Program-made: the position numbers and the translations under genes
Part shown: positions 11,724 through 23,800 of the stretch, piece by piece
Layout: each line of letters starts with the position of its first letter
Numbering within the stretch: the stretch's first letter is position 1
From: Acheta domesticus
Taxonomy: Eukaryota > Arthropoda > Insecta > Orthoptera > Gryllidae
Direction: 5' to 3'
Length of the DNA stretch: 64,000 nt
NCBI GenBank assembly: GCA_031308135.1
Contig: JAHLJT010000631.1
Span: 213,417,065 to 213,481,064 of the forward strand
The notes under the pieces: model-generated
The model's database searches: none
Told to the model about the DNA's origin: nothing
What the model saw: only the letters and a program-made list of their open reading frames with translations

Positions 11724-11961
11724 CAATGGTGGATCCAGTGGGGGCCATGCCCCCACTCAAAAGGCTCGTTCATCTTACTGTATTTGGTAAAATTGAATTA
11801 AATATTTATGTTCGCGTAATGTAATTATTTAAACAATAATATTGTATAGTATCATATTTACAGGACATAAATGACACACAGTATAATAACAAATATGTAT
11901 ATTATTTAACAAAAATCTAAGAAGCCCCCTCCCCCAAAATCATCAGCTCGATCCGCCCATG
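11724..11961. mobile_element. hAT-like MITE, copy A
   Basis: It shares its length (about 240 bp) and internal blocks (ATTATTTAAACAATAATATTG and a run of Cs near each end) with 60733-60989. The ends CAATGGTGGATCC and GATCCGCCCATG are imperfect inverted repeats of the CAGAGGCGGATCC type. The flanks ATCGCAGG and ATTGCATG match at 6 of 8 positions, a possible decayed 8-bp target-site duplication as hAT elements make. Confidence 0.55.
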
Positions 11962-12929
11962 ATTGCATGCACGTTACCTCTCGTAGTTTTAAAACAGGAT
12001 TGGAATTTTTTTGACTTGTCAACCAAGTGTTTTCTCTAATTCCAAATAATGTGTTATTGAAATTCATCACGTACAATTGAAGGATAAAAAAGAATGAAAA
12101 AAACTCGATAGTTACGGGAAAAAAATGATTAGTAAATTTGATTGTACCAAATTTACAAATTTCATTTCGAACTATTTATATTTCAAAACTAAAAAAATTA
12201 ATTAAAAGAGATCAATAAAAAACATGAATAACGTGTTGGAAATAACATTTTTAAAAAAATCGGAATTTAAAAATAGCATTAAGAATGAGAATGGCGGCAA
12301 TGAACTTGTACGTGAAAATGTGCAGACCAGAATCAGAATAAATTAAGAAAGTGTAGAATGTCTACGAGGCTACAGCACTGGAGGAATCTATAAAAATCAA
12401 TTAAAAGAAACTAATAACAGTCACGTAAAATTTAATAATATCGCATTGCATGGCCGTGATTACTTCTCGAGTATGCTTCTCGAATTGTTCCAGAAACCCG
12501 TCACAAGAACGGAGGATGAACTTCAGAAAGTACACATATACTTCATTCCGTTGCAAATGAAACAGCATTTAACCAGTATCATGCTTCAATGTGATGATGT
12601 TGGGAAGAATGTGTAATGGAAAAGGCAATTTCGGAAGAGGCAACACGAGCCACCGTTGCGCCGCACGTTGTCGTGCGCCTGGAATTTTAAGATAATTTGA
12701 GAACAAAGGCGCTAAAATGACTCGTGTCTGTGCATGATGGAAAGGCAACGCGTCAAAGGAGCAAGGAATTCAAGATGGAATGCGCTCCGTTGATTATTGT
12801 GCTGACGCTCACGCTTTTGTGTTAACTTTCTTCAGAAGTCTGAAGTTTCTTTTATTAACTCCTGTGTGTATTTCTCTAATTTCCTTCCATAATTAATGGT
12901 ACTTTGTAGCGCTTTAGACGCAGAAATCT

Positions 12930-13160
12930 TGGACGCTCATAAACGCGCGGAACGGGGGACGGGGTCCGTAATAAAAAGGACGACTGTGCGAGTGAATCGG
13001 GAGCGTGAAGGGGAGCAACATGACGTCCATTAGATGTGAAATTAAACGGGATTCTCGGCTCGATTTTCGCCGGAGCGACGCGTCCCTGAAACTGGGGCTA
13101 CTTTGCGACTTACAGCGAGTCGTCCAAAGCAGTTCATTAATGACTTAAAGAGCTAAGCGG
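12930..13160. promoter_or_regulatory. Complex GC-moderate patch, possible conserved element
   Basis: This non-repetitive patch contains many CpGs, a CATTAATGA core (13135-13143) and a GGATTA (13158-13163). No plausible coding frame is seen. A regulatory role is a guess from composition. Confidence 0.2.
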
Positions 13161-13660
13161 ATTACGCGATCGCAACAGCCGCACCGAATGTATCAGGTAT
13201 CCCGGCAACGCCTTCGGGGAACGGCGCGGCCCGGCCCACGCACAGGGTTGCCAGAGCCGTGATGACAATCCGCCAACGACGGGGGGGAAGGGATAAATAT
13301 CCGCACGATTCCACGGAATGACCCGATCCACGAGCTAAAAAGGAAAGAAGTCTCTGAGAATGGGACGCCGTTTTTTTTAGTAGCTACAAGATGATCAGAA
13401 TTAATTACTCCTGTGAATAAAGCATATTATTCATATGCCATTCACATTTGATCAAATTTTAGGAAATGATGGCTACGATTTCAGTTCTACTTTTTCAAAC
13501 GGAAACAAGGATACCTTGTCATTAAGGTCTAACATTTCACAATAGCTACACTTTCGCAAGATACTTATTAGAAGTAACAAGTCTTGTGTAAATAGCATTC
13601 TTTTCGTAAGCCATCAATATTTCTACATTTTAAAAGGAAAAGTTGGGTATGCCTGATTAG

Positions 13661-13730
13661 GCGGAATTCCGCAAAATGCGTCTTTCCGCGAACCGACGCA
13701 TTTTTTCGCGAATTAGTTAGCTAATTCAGC
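13661..13730. repeat. Three stacked palindromes
   Basis: In 70 bp there are three perfect inverted repeats in a row: GCGGAATTCCGC (13661-13672), AAAATGCGTC/GACGCATTTT (13673-13704, 12-base loop) and GAATTAG/CTAATTC (about 13710-13727, 4-base loop). CGCGAA occurs twice. It may be a remnant of a foldback element; the function is unknown. Confidence 0.6.
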
Positions 13731-14649
13731 CCAAAATAACGTCCCTGCCCTCGCCCATGGCTCACTTTGCGACAGCGGATTCGCCCCTTACGCTACTTTG
13801 AGGCAGTATTTATTCCGCGAACGTAGAACAAGGGTTAAAGTTACACATGGAAACGTCTCGTGATAAAATTTCTTCCAAAAATGGTATATTTCGAAACCAT
13901 GATCTAATAATTATGGCTATTAATGAACAAGTGTAAAGTGATTATACGATACGAGCGAAGAAGGGAGTATCGTAAACTTCATACGAGTGTATTATTACAC
14001 ATTACATCGAATTTCATACAGTGATTTTCCTACGACTAATCATATCTATTATAAATTAAACTTTTACATTGAAGGATTACGTAGCTGGTGACCAGTATGC
14101 AGCCAACGCCACCTAGTAGACAGCCTCATGTGTTCAAATAAGCAGTACACGCGTTAAGTTGAGATTCATTTTATTTAAGAAAAACATTAAAGATCAGTTC
14201 CTATCCTTATTTCTTATTAGCTTATTAATTGATACACTGCCCATAGGGGGATTCAGTATTCTAATTTTCTACGACTTTTGGAAAAGGAAGAAAAATGATT
14301 TACCGTCATCCCCACTGATTGTCACGGTACAATAATATACACAATCCATTGAAACATTTAACAGGACGACGTGACTGATTACTTCTCAACTGTAATCTTC
14401 TCTTGATTGGGCAAATACCTGCACTACAACGAAGCTGTATCATAACGACTATCATTATGCAACGAGCTACAGTCATCTGATAAGAGCATATTTAATAATA
14501 GGAGTAGAAAAATATAGTTAAAATTGTATATCTGATTGTTTTTCCTTTATTTAGAGTTTTTCCTAGCCGAAGTCAACCACTCTTCACATCCCATGGCATG
14601 CAGGGGCCCTAACCATACATTTAGCAAATCAACATATGCGAAGGCCTTC

Positions 14650-14836
14650 GGGTCTATACTGCGATTTATTTACAGCTGCCTCTGACAGGTCATCAGCTGT
14701 TACGGTGTCATCCAATCGGGAGCTTACACGTCACTACAGTGACGTCACTATTGTGACGTTCAACCTTCCGATTGGATGACACATTAACAGCTGAATTACG
14801 TCAACAGCAACTCTAAATAAATCAGAGTATAGGATC
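14650..14836. repeat. Palindromic (foldback) MITE
   Basis: The two halves are inverted copies. Both contain CAGCTGTTA, GTGTCATCCAATCGG and an outer TCTATACTG or TATACTCTG block next to GATTTATTTA. The centre holds three GTGACGT-type repeats, near 14730-14758. The arms are about 85 bp with a short spacer. No coding capacity. Confidence 0.65.
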
Positions 14837-15160
14837 TGTACGACGTGAAAGATTATACGTAAAAGGCCTAGGGAACGAGAAGCGTCATACCATAGGCGTT
14901 ATTCAAACCTTTCGGAACGAGATGAATCGAAATGCGCTTTAATCACATCCTGGTCGGTCATGTTAAAAGATTCACCTTTTGTGAAGAAATTAAATTATTT
15001 AGAGGCGGAAACGATGCAAGAGAGCCTCTCAGAGAGTAACAAGGTATATTATGTTACAAGCCTCGTAATATTTTCTATAGCCTAAATCTTAAAACAACAA
15101 CAATGTATATTACAATATAGCAAGGAACCATACATAAATATCACACTTTTAGTAGAGAAT

Positions 15161-15280
15161 CCCACGAATGCTTTGGAAATGCTCGAGATAAATTCTCGAC
15201 TCACATAGCGATGAGTGAATTTATCTGAACATTTCCAAAGAACGAGTGGGATTTACTAATACTATTTCACGAATGAAATT
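15161..15280. repeat. Hairpin repeat, copy A (CACGAGTG hairpin)
   Basis: CCCACGAATGCTTTGGAAAT pairs with ATTTCCAAAGAACGAGTGGG across an inner stem GATAAATTC/GAATTTATC. The same hairpin, with the same trailing block (TTTCACGAATGAAATT, about 15264-15280), occurs at 33601-33721. Confidence 0.6.
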
Positions 15281-16985
15281 TTTTAAAGATGGTTTTAGTA
15301 TACCGTTACAATATAAATAATTGACGTTTTTTTATGTATTACTTCAAACAGAAATGAAATATTTCTTACAAGTACCAAACCAATCCAAATTCGAAATTTT
15401 TGGAGGCACCAGAAATTACATACTTAAATGTTTATCGTCACGCGTAGTAATGAATTTATGATTTTCTGCGCCTTATATCTCTCGATGTTTGGCATTTGCC
15501 GAAAGGAAATGTCCCAGCAGACAGTGCCAGTTGTAGAGAAAAACTAGATGAAATTTCTCAAAATAAGGAATTTTGAACTTGTTTGGTTCTTGTGAGAAAC
15601 CCCTCAAATGAAAACACAAAAGACAAACAAGAAAATAAACGTAACAGAAATACAGTCAGTGTTTTAGCAGCAAAATTATGTTTGTAAACAAATAAAAGGA
15701 GCAAAAATTAACTCCTCCTAAGATTTGTTGAACACTTTTTAAAGGAATGTTTTGATTGTTGAACGATATTCAATACACCCTCAGGATAATATAGCAACAA
15801 ATGTAATCAATTTGTTGAATACGAAAGTCACCCGAAAATGTCAGTTAATTAATCATGATGAGAATCAGGAGACCAAGCTTTTCGCCAGAAAACTGTACAG
15901 GCCACCATAATTTCAATTCATAGATTGGCCTATTGCAATTATTAAATTATATTCTTCCTTTTTGAAGGTGTTTTAAAATGTTTTAAAATTCCAGAAACTA
16001 CTTTTCATTGAGCAACATTTGTGTTTTCTCCAATATTGACGAAACTTTAGGAAATGATTCAAACTTGTTTCAAACTTATTCTGTTAAAAGAACATGAAAT
16101 AATGTGTTTGAAACGTTTGAAAAGGCAGAACAGGTAGCAGTTCCAAGAACCTTTCTCGGGAGATCATTGCCTTCTGAGCCAACCGTTGTCCCTTTCACTT
16201 TTGCGGCGCCAGCAAAATCCTAGTTTGAGGAGACCTCTGTTCTCGGAAACTATTAATCTCAAAAGAGAATACTTAGTTACTGGTAGCGGTTCAAAAGTAA
16301 TAAGATCTTCCAAACAATGAAGGTATTTTAAAGCCATTTTAAGTTTAAAATGCAGATTACAGAAAGGTTAAACTCTGCTAAATTTTGGTTGCTTTCATAG
16401 GTAAAGGCATGGTGTAAGAATACTTACGCTATGGGTAAAGGAACCAGGTTCATAAGGAAATAACCCTTTTAGAGAATGCAAGGTCTTCTTTTGCCAGAAT
16501 ATTGTGGCAGTACAAACAAGTTTATACCCACTAATATTTTTTGTAATTTTAACCTCGTTTGATCCAAAACATCTGGAACTGAAGAAATTAAATAAAATAA
16601 AGTTATGTTATGTTCTGAAAATACTTCATGCAAAATACCTTTTGCTTTCCTGCAAAAGCACTTCGCTTATTCGTGTTGTCTCGAACACTTTCCTATTTCC
16701 CGCTAGGAAGAAGCTACAAGAAAATACCGGGTTGCAACTCTATGACCCAACAACAAAATAGAATTTCAAGTAATTACAGACTGCGTTTTTATTTTAAGTA
16801 CGTAATAACTTCACAAATTCTTTGCTTTTATTTCCTTCCTTTAAGGTATTTGCTCAATTTTCTAAAGCCTGTTTGTCCTCCTTTTCATTTTGCAAGCAAA
16901 GATATTCACTTCATCCAACCCTTACACCGATGTTCCTATTCTATATGCGTTTCTAATATAAACTGAAGTGTTTGTTTGCTTTTAA

Positions 16986-17576
16986 CCCTTGAGAGGTAGC
17001 GGTTGCCGGAGTTACGTTAGAGGTGGCGCGGGGTCATTTCTGACCCCTTTAAGTTATTTCTTTATAAAATTATATTTAGCAAGAAATAAGTGGGAAATTA
17101 GTTATTTTAATAATAATCAATCATTTATAAGGTCGTATTAACTTTATGCACTATTATAAACAAACATGCAAATGAAGAATTGAAACAAACAAAAGGCAAA
17201 ATCATCATTTATCTTTAATTTTATGTAGTGACTCCGTTTACATTTTCCTGAATATTTCAATGACAAAGGTATCAGAAAAGTAAGTAAGTTTCATTTTCTA
17301 ACATTGGATCACGTAAAAACAAACAATTTATTGAAAATGCTTCAAAGCCAATCAACACAACTTAGAAAAAGTATGAAATTTAAGATGTTTGTATTGGTTT
17401 CACAAATATTTATAAATGAATTATTACATATAAAATTTTGAAAATATTTCAGTAAAAAGCTAAAGAATGTGGTGAAAGGTATGTGGAATGTAAAGCTTCT
17501 GACTCGCAGAATTAGGCAACTGCCACTAAGCAAAGATACGTGGGGCTACAAGATACCCCGCGCCACCTCCCTCGGG
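16986..17576. mobile_element. piggyBac-like MITE with TTAA target site
   Basis: The element starts CCCTTGAGAGGTAGCGG and ends with the inverse of CCCGAGGGAGGTGGCGCGG. It is directly flanked by TTAA on both sides (16982-16985 and 17577-17580), the insertion signature of piggyBac-type transposons. Near the left end there is a second GAGGTGGCGCGGGGTC block followed by a small palindrome (GGGGTCATTTCTGACCCC). The interior is AT-rich and has no transposase. Confidence 0.75.
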
Positions 17577-17716
17577 TTAAAAACGTGACCAAAATTACTT
17601 TCAATAAAGAAACATTGTTTTCTGCAAGTGTTTTTTTTTTTATTTTTTAAAGAAAAGTTTGGTGAAATATCAGGTGTAATGTCTTGAGTCTCATCATTAA
17701 TATAAAGATAAGTTTC

Positions 17717-18456
17717 TATTATTGTTATTATTATTTTCCATTACATCACGACTAAAGATCTTATGAGTCGGCTGAATATAAAATCTACTCCAGGTTGCAA
17801 CCAGCTACCTAAGGAGCAGATCCGGTGACTATCAGTGCCTCTACAATACTTTACGCAAAATGTGGGCTGTTCCAAATAAAGCAATTTCTTGCACTTCCCA
17901 GTCTTTTGAATTACCGGGGAGTTTAGACAAGTTCTTACTCAAATTTTGCGGAACAAATCCCAGAGCTCCGATAACTATCGGGACGACCTGTGCTTTTACG
18001 CCCCACATTCGGCTGATCTCGATTTCCAAACTCTTGTATTTAAGACGTTTCTCTGCCTCCTTAGTAACAACGTTTTGATCGCAAGGTACAGCAACATCGA
18101 TAAGTAAACACGATTTTTTCGCCAAATCCCGGATAACTATATCCGGTTTGTTTGCCGCTATCGTGCGATCAGTTTGAATTTGTTGGTCGTACAATATCGT
18201 ACACAATCCAACAGACGTCACCGGTTTTGGTGAGTGTTCGTACCACTTGGCGCATGTGTTTGGAACGTCGAGGGCGGTGCAGATCTGCCAGTGGAGGTAG
18301 CTACACACCCTGTCATGTCTTTTCAGGTATTCGGTCTTTGCCACGATTGGACAAGCTGAGACAATATGATCAATGGTTTCTACTTGCTCCAAGCAAATGC
18401 GGCATTTATCATCTTGGGAAATTTTGAGAACCGCTTTATCATAATGTCGTGTTCTC

Positions 18457-18489
<33 letters not shown>

Positions 18490-18490
18490 A
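17717..18490 (-). pseudogene. R2-like (RLE-type) LINE, 3' end of the ORF
   Basis: A minus-strand frame ending at 17841 is open for about 205 codons after an Asn run made by an ATT microsatellite (18457-18486). It has a CCHC-type zinc knuckle (CRICLEQVETIDHIVSACP, about 18380-18330) followed by a restriction-endonuclease-like segment (KPDIVIRDLAKKSCLLIDVA, then a KE-rich KY block). This order, zinc knuckle then endonuclease at the C-terminus, is that of R2-type non-LTR retrotransposons. The reverse transcriptase part is missing, so the copy is 5' truncated. After the stop come about 100 bp of 3' UTR and an AAT-rich tail (about 17717-17740). The surviving frame is uninterrupted, which suggests a fairly young insertion. 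Confidence 0.75.
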
Positions 18491-18594
18491 GAAATCTGGC
18501 AACAGTAGAGATGGCGATCAAAAAATTTAAGAACTGTACTTCATTTCTATCATTAGAGGTTTAGCTAATAAAAAGAAGGCTTTTACTCATGACT

Positions 18595-18780
18595 CCGTAA
18601 AGGCGCGTCCGCACGATGCATCTTTTCGTTCAATTTTGCGGATGCGTCTAGCGTATGTAGCGCATGCGTTTGGGGCATGCGTCCTTTCGTCAAAACGATG
18701 GATGCATGCAATAGCGCAAGCTTCCCGGAACTGACGGGAATCTCGTTCATCTTTCCCGTGCGCTTCCTCCAAAGAACGTG
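18595..18780. other. GCATGCG-motif cluster
   Basis: Several overlapping ATGCATC, GCGGATGCGTC, GCGCATGCG and GGCATGCGTCC motifs fall within about 120 bp next to a GC-rich start (GGCGCGTCCGCACG, 18601-18614). Subterminal motif clusters like this are common at ends of DNA transposons, but I see no partner end. Unclassified. Confidence 0.25.
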
Positions 18781-19059
18781 TATTTCAAAGCGAAGTCATC
18801 CGGAATACCGAGCCGTAAGAGTTCTTTGGTAGTCTTCTGGGTTATTTTGTGCTATCCGTCTGTGTTTTATTGCGAATTTGTTTCATCATTGAAGCATTTT
18901 TTCCATAATAAATGCATTCATTGATGGTAATATGTAAATCATTTTTATATTCATGTTAATTCTCTTGCTCCTGTTCGGTTTTAGTATCACGATCATGATT
19001 CTATAATTACATGTTATCTTGTAGTTTTGGAATCTCTAAGCGAAAAAAACAAACTCAAC

Positions 19060-19270
19060 GCACTTGGTATTGGCGGTATCTCATACCGCGCCGCACAAAA
19101 ATATTCCATAACACTAAAAAGAAACTACTGGTGATTCTCGAACTTTGCTCAGAGATAGATCTACCCTAAGAAGGAAGGTACTGAGACGCTGGACGTGTAG
19201 ACACAACAGTCAGCGATTGATGCACAAGTATTGACTTGCCGGCGCGGTATGTCAGACAACGGTACCAATT
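19060..19270. mobile_element. MITE candidate with CATACCGCGCCG ends
   Basis: The left side reads TTGGTATTGGCGG and then CATACCGCGCCG. The right side, inverted, reads TTGGTACCGTTG and then CATACCGCGCCGG. The two blocks are thus imperfect terminal inverted repeats about 34 bp long around a 140-bp core. No clear target duplication was found. Confidence 0.4.
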
Positions 19271-20947
19271 AAAGGTTAAAAGATTTAGAGACAGATGGAA
19301 TGCCAAACGATCAAGTAAAAACAGGACTTCCGTTCGTTCGGTCAGCTACTCTTTAATGTTCTAGACATTTTCACAATTACTGAAAATATTGACATTTCCT
19401 TTGCTGGACAGTAGGACTAATTACTGAATTGACGTTATTTTTAAGAATTTCAAAAATGTTCGACAACTGAAAATGTCTGCTTACAACACCAGTAATTCAT
19501 TGCTTTCAATAAATTCGACCTAGATGAATAACAGATAAATAAAAGGTACACGTACAAGGACAACTCTGGAAATCCACTAAAAGTGGCTCGCAAAACTTTC
19601 TTTTTGAACAGTTACAGAATACTACAGGGAAAACTAGCTGCAGGCCAATGAGACACCCATTCTCCTCCTTGGTTCGGCGATAGAGAATATTGCTCACATT
19701 TTCAGCATTTAGAGCAACTTCACAACCGTATCGAACAAATCAAGAGAGCCGTACACTTGCGAATGTTTTGTAATGGCTCGACACACAATTAATCTAAATC
19801 GAAACATTTTTACTAAATGTATTTTATTGAGGTGTCAGATATATTAATCTCTGGTACGAACAATCTTTCATAAATTACACGCAAATGATATTTCCACTCT
19901 TCTTTTGTTGATTTCCAGGTGATTAATGACAAAAATACGCATTTTCCATTAACATATCTATGTGGAAATCGCGTCCATGAAGTTATGAATCCTACAGATT
20001 TTAAATTGCACCCACATTTAAATGGTCTCTCTGAAGATAACTTTAAATTTTCACTCTGTAATTAACCGCGCTTGAATGTTAGAAAAGATTTCACATTATA
20101 GACGATGTTCTAAGGAATTGTCTTTTTAATAACGCGTGTGTGTTGAGGTGGAGTAACTTCAAAATATGGCAACGTATTATATACATTATCAAGCGAAGTG
20201 TTGAATTACCATTTTTGGATGTCTCAATCAGTAACTGCTGGATTGCCTGTATAGTCGTGGTTTGAAATTTAAAGTAGCATCGCATACTTCAGTTATTGGA
20301 TGTTTACCATAGTATTCGTATTATCCTTATTCCAAAGTAGTGCACATTACGATTTAACTTCGTTTTTCACATCTGCCAAAATTATGCCTGAAAAGCTTCT
20401 AGCAAAGATGTTTAAGTTTCAGATCTCGTCTGGTAATTTCTCCTTGGAGATCATCTGCATACGACAACAAACCCCCAAACCGTCCGAACGAAACCCCTGC
20501 GAAAGAAGCAAGTCGGTTCCTATTGGCCGTAAAATCCTCCCCGAGAGCATAAAAAATGGCCCGTCTCAAACTCGAATTCTTTCCATTATTGGTTTACTCC
20601 CCTTTAGTTGCTGTTCGCAAGAGCGTGTAACTCGCTTAACCGAAGGCAACGCAGCGTCCATCTTCACGTACAAAATACCATGGACAAACATTTTGTGGAC
20701 ACCATCATACCGAAAGCAGTAAAAGTGGGCAAACAATACACATATATTTAACAATTCGTTCCTTTCCAGTCATGATTGTTGGTGTGCATGAAATACCGCG
20801 AGTGTGTTTCTCATTTTGATGAAGTTACTTCTTCAATCCTTGTATTATTAGACATGAAAGTCTTCTTTCATTGGCAAATTGTACATGTATCAGTGCTTGT
20901 AATAGTAAATGTTACAACATGATAAACCTATTGTTAATGCACGACTT

Positions 20948-21084
20948 CTTTCAGCTTTTCTACCCAGAAGCCTAAAACTGTTACAATCGAAGTGCAGCCC
21001 TCTGAGAACGACTTCTTTTCACAACTCTCGAGAAGTCCTGTTCGTCCAGCGACCGCAAAATCCACCTATAGAATCGACTCGTGG
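20948..21084 (+). repeat. Direct repeat, left copy
   Basis: A 137-bp segment from CTTTCAGCTTTTCTACCCAG to GAATCGACTCGTGG is repeated almost unchanged at 21749-21883. Differences seen are a 2-base indel and two or three substitutions near 20979-20992. See the right copy. Confidence 0.9.
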
Positions 21085-21139
21085 CAAACCTTGTCACCGC
21101 ATGCCCGACACCCACGGGACAAATCTCCTTTATTGGATC

Positions 21140-21640
21140 ACTCGCGGTTATTCGAGCGTCCGCGGATGATCCTATCTCGTCCGCTCGCCACCGCGACGCG
21201 CCACTTCTGTTTGCATAGCGCTACATCCTCGCGAGGATTATGTGCAGTTCTCCGAGGGGTGTGGACACGCCCGCACAAAGCAACGGCTCGCGACGCCCGC
21301 CCTCCCGCCGCAACACGTGAAAGGAGACTCCCCCCGTGGCTATTTACGCCCCTGAAAAATTTCCCCCGAGGAGGGGGGGGGTCCGCGACCCGGCTTAGCG
21401 ACAACACTCCAATTCGCCGGAGAAAAGGCCCTGGGCGGCCTCTTGACTTCGCGCCCCCTTTGTAGCGGCTCGAGGGCTGGAATTGCCCCGGAGTGTAAAC
21501 CCGAGGTTTTAATGGGCCAACGAGGAGCTGCTGCCCGCCGGCGACGCGCTCCAGCATCTGCAGAGGCGGCGGCGGCGGCGGCGTCAGCCCCTGCGAGCAG
21601 TGGGCGCAGCTGCGACTGCGGCCGGACACAAGTCACTTCT
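21140..21640. promoter_or_regulatory. CpG-rich island between the direct repeats
   Basis: GC/CpG-rich sequence with short GGC repeats (21566-21583) and a G run (21371-21380). It lies wholly between the direct repeats at 20948 and 21749. Frames on both strands are Arg/Ala/Pro low complexity, so coding is not supported. Confidence 0.35.
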
Positions 21641-21748
21641 GGGAAACCGAGGGTCGATGCTCGCCGAACACGGAATCAGAAAATAATCAAAGGAAGGGAA
21701 CTTGACTTAGATTACGAAGGCACGCCACGACATTGGCAAAATTTCACA

Positions 21749-21883
21749 CTTTCAGCTTTTCTACCCAGAAGCCTAAAACTTGCAATCGAAATGCAGCCCT
21801 CTGAGAACGACTTCTTTTCACAACTCTCGAGAAGTCCTGTTCGTCCAGCGACCGCAAAATCCACCTATAGAATCGACTCGTGG
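21749..21883 (+). repeat. Direct repeat, right copy
   Basis: Near-identical to 20948-21084, same strand, with starts 801 bp apart. The sequences outside the repeats differ. Options are a local duplication, a small terminal-repeat retrotransposon (no TG...CA ends or primer site were seen, so unlikely) or an assembly join of two haplotypes. Confidence 0.9.
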
Positions 21884-23214
21884 TTGGTGAACTGTACCAA
21901 GCGTTATTACAACGGCATAGTCTGACAGACTACTTTGGGTAAAATTAAAGTACAACTTCCTTTTTTTTAATGAAACACTAAATTTAATGAATTCAACATG
22001 TATGATATGGAGTTACAAAATACATTCTAAGGGTTTTAGAGATACACCTAAATGATCTAACTCTCTCAGCTGACACTTGCTTGGTGCTGACCACACATGA
22101 CTTTTGAGAAGCGTCCGCAGAAGTACCTCGACATGCGATCTTTGTGATGATCACAATAGTCCCATTATTATCGCTAAATGTTCAGAACAAAACTTAAATC
22201 CTACAAGACAAGGATTTTGTATTCATTATTTACAATATAAGGCAATAAAGCACCAAAAATACCAATGACGTAATTACAAAGGCTTAATTTACTGGACGAC
22301 GCGTGTTAAAATGGCGTACCCCGTAAATAGGAAAGTGCACAAGGTTATGGTTTTTCACTAGCTAATCACAGAATTAAGGTTACCAGAGTTTGTGAAACAG
22401 AGAGTGAAGGGAAAGGGTGGGGAAAATTTTTGGCACTGGTCGCGTCGTCACGCAGAAGACGCGTTTGTAAGCTGCGGTAAACACGTGTGCTGTAGTATTA
22501 AATCATGAGGATAATCCTGTCTACCTCGGTATTGGAAGCATCTAAGTTTATCCCTTTACAAACGTTTTGACAGAGACAAATTACACTATTTTTTAGCAGC
22601 TAGTTGTATTCTGAATAGAGGGATAAAAACGATCTGAATTTCACTTAATACCCAAGCGTCCATATTTCCATGAATCCGAGTGCGTTTTCCATTTTCGACG
22701 CCCAGAAAGGATGACAACGAAACGATATTAATGAAAACGTTAATTCAGTCTCCTTCAGAGTTAGCGACAGCATTCTAAATCATCTATTGGTGGAAAAATG
22801 TAGTACATAGAAATCTAAAAGTGTTATGCACTAGCGCATCTAATTTTGGTCAAACGACTTACCAGTTTTTGGATTCATTCGGAAATGCTTGAAGTAAATA
22901 CCACATTGAGATTTGGTGATCAATGAAATATTTAACTATTACAGTTTATATTTGAACAGTGTGTGGCCGCCTAAAGGACATTTTATTAACATTAATGCCA
23001 ATTGACTAGGACCAACAAACAAACAAACAAAAGTTAATGTTATTTTAAAATAATTTCTAACCCTGCAAACTAAATCAGTATACGTTCATTCATTTGTCTA
23101 CTAAATTTCTACCCCAAAACACTCCGATCTCTCGCAAACAGTTCAATCCCTTCTCAGTGCATACGACGAACCGTAACCGGTTGCGAGAATCAAAATTCGA
23201 AAGAGTTCGTAATT

Positions 23215-23800
23215 TTGCGCGCGCGAATTAAGAAAAACTTTCACAGCGCGCGGGCGGCGACAGCAGCAGGAGCAGCAGCGGCGGCGGCGGCGGCGGCGCG
23301 GGCGGCCGGGCCCCGCCCGGAGGCTGGCGGGCGGCACGGGCGGTGGGCGCGGCGCGGCGCGAGGCGGCTCCGAGGAAGCAATTAGCTTTCGGCGCGGGCG
23401 CGGACCGCCCCGCGCGGAGGAATGTAATCTGCGAGCCGCGCAAATGAGCGCTATGAACACCCAGCGGCGGCGGCGGCGGCGGCGGCGACACAGCGGGCCG
23501 CGGCGGAGCGGGGCGTGGCGGCGAAGAGGGGTGGCGGAAGCGGAGCGAGGCGGGACGGGGCGGGGCGGGACGGGGAAGGGTGGGACGGGACGGGGAGTGG
23601 TAGGGAGGGGCGGGGCAGGGAAGGGCGGGGCAGGGCGGGGCCGGGCGGGGAGGGGCGGACCGGGGCGGGGCGGGCGTTCTGGGCGGGGCCGCGCGCCACC
23701 CGCGTTAATGATGATGTCCCCGCGCGCCTTCCCCGGAGACACGCAGGTGACCCGCGGCCTCTGTCTTGGTCGCACATGCGCCCAGGAATTCCCAGATATA
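23215..23800. promoter_or_regulatory. CpG island with G-rich minisatellite
   Basis: A CpG-rich block contains GGC repeats (23277-23298 and 23464-23487) and a long run of GGGCGGG/GGGACGGGG-type units (about 23545-23685). The many closely spaced G3-G4 runs on the plus strand could form G-quadruplexes. The Pro/Arg-rich frames on both strands come from this composition and show no domain. Confidence 0.45.

Noticed and set aside
17841..18521. Host protein with a poly-Asn N-terminus
   Set aside because: The Asn run is an ATT microsatellite and the rest is an R2-like retrotransposon end.
20948..21883. LTR retrotransposon with 135-bp LTRs
   Set aside because: No TG...CA ends, no primer-binding site or polypurine tract seen, no gag/pol, and no target duplication.
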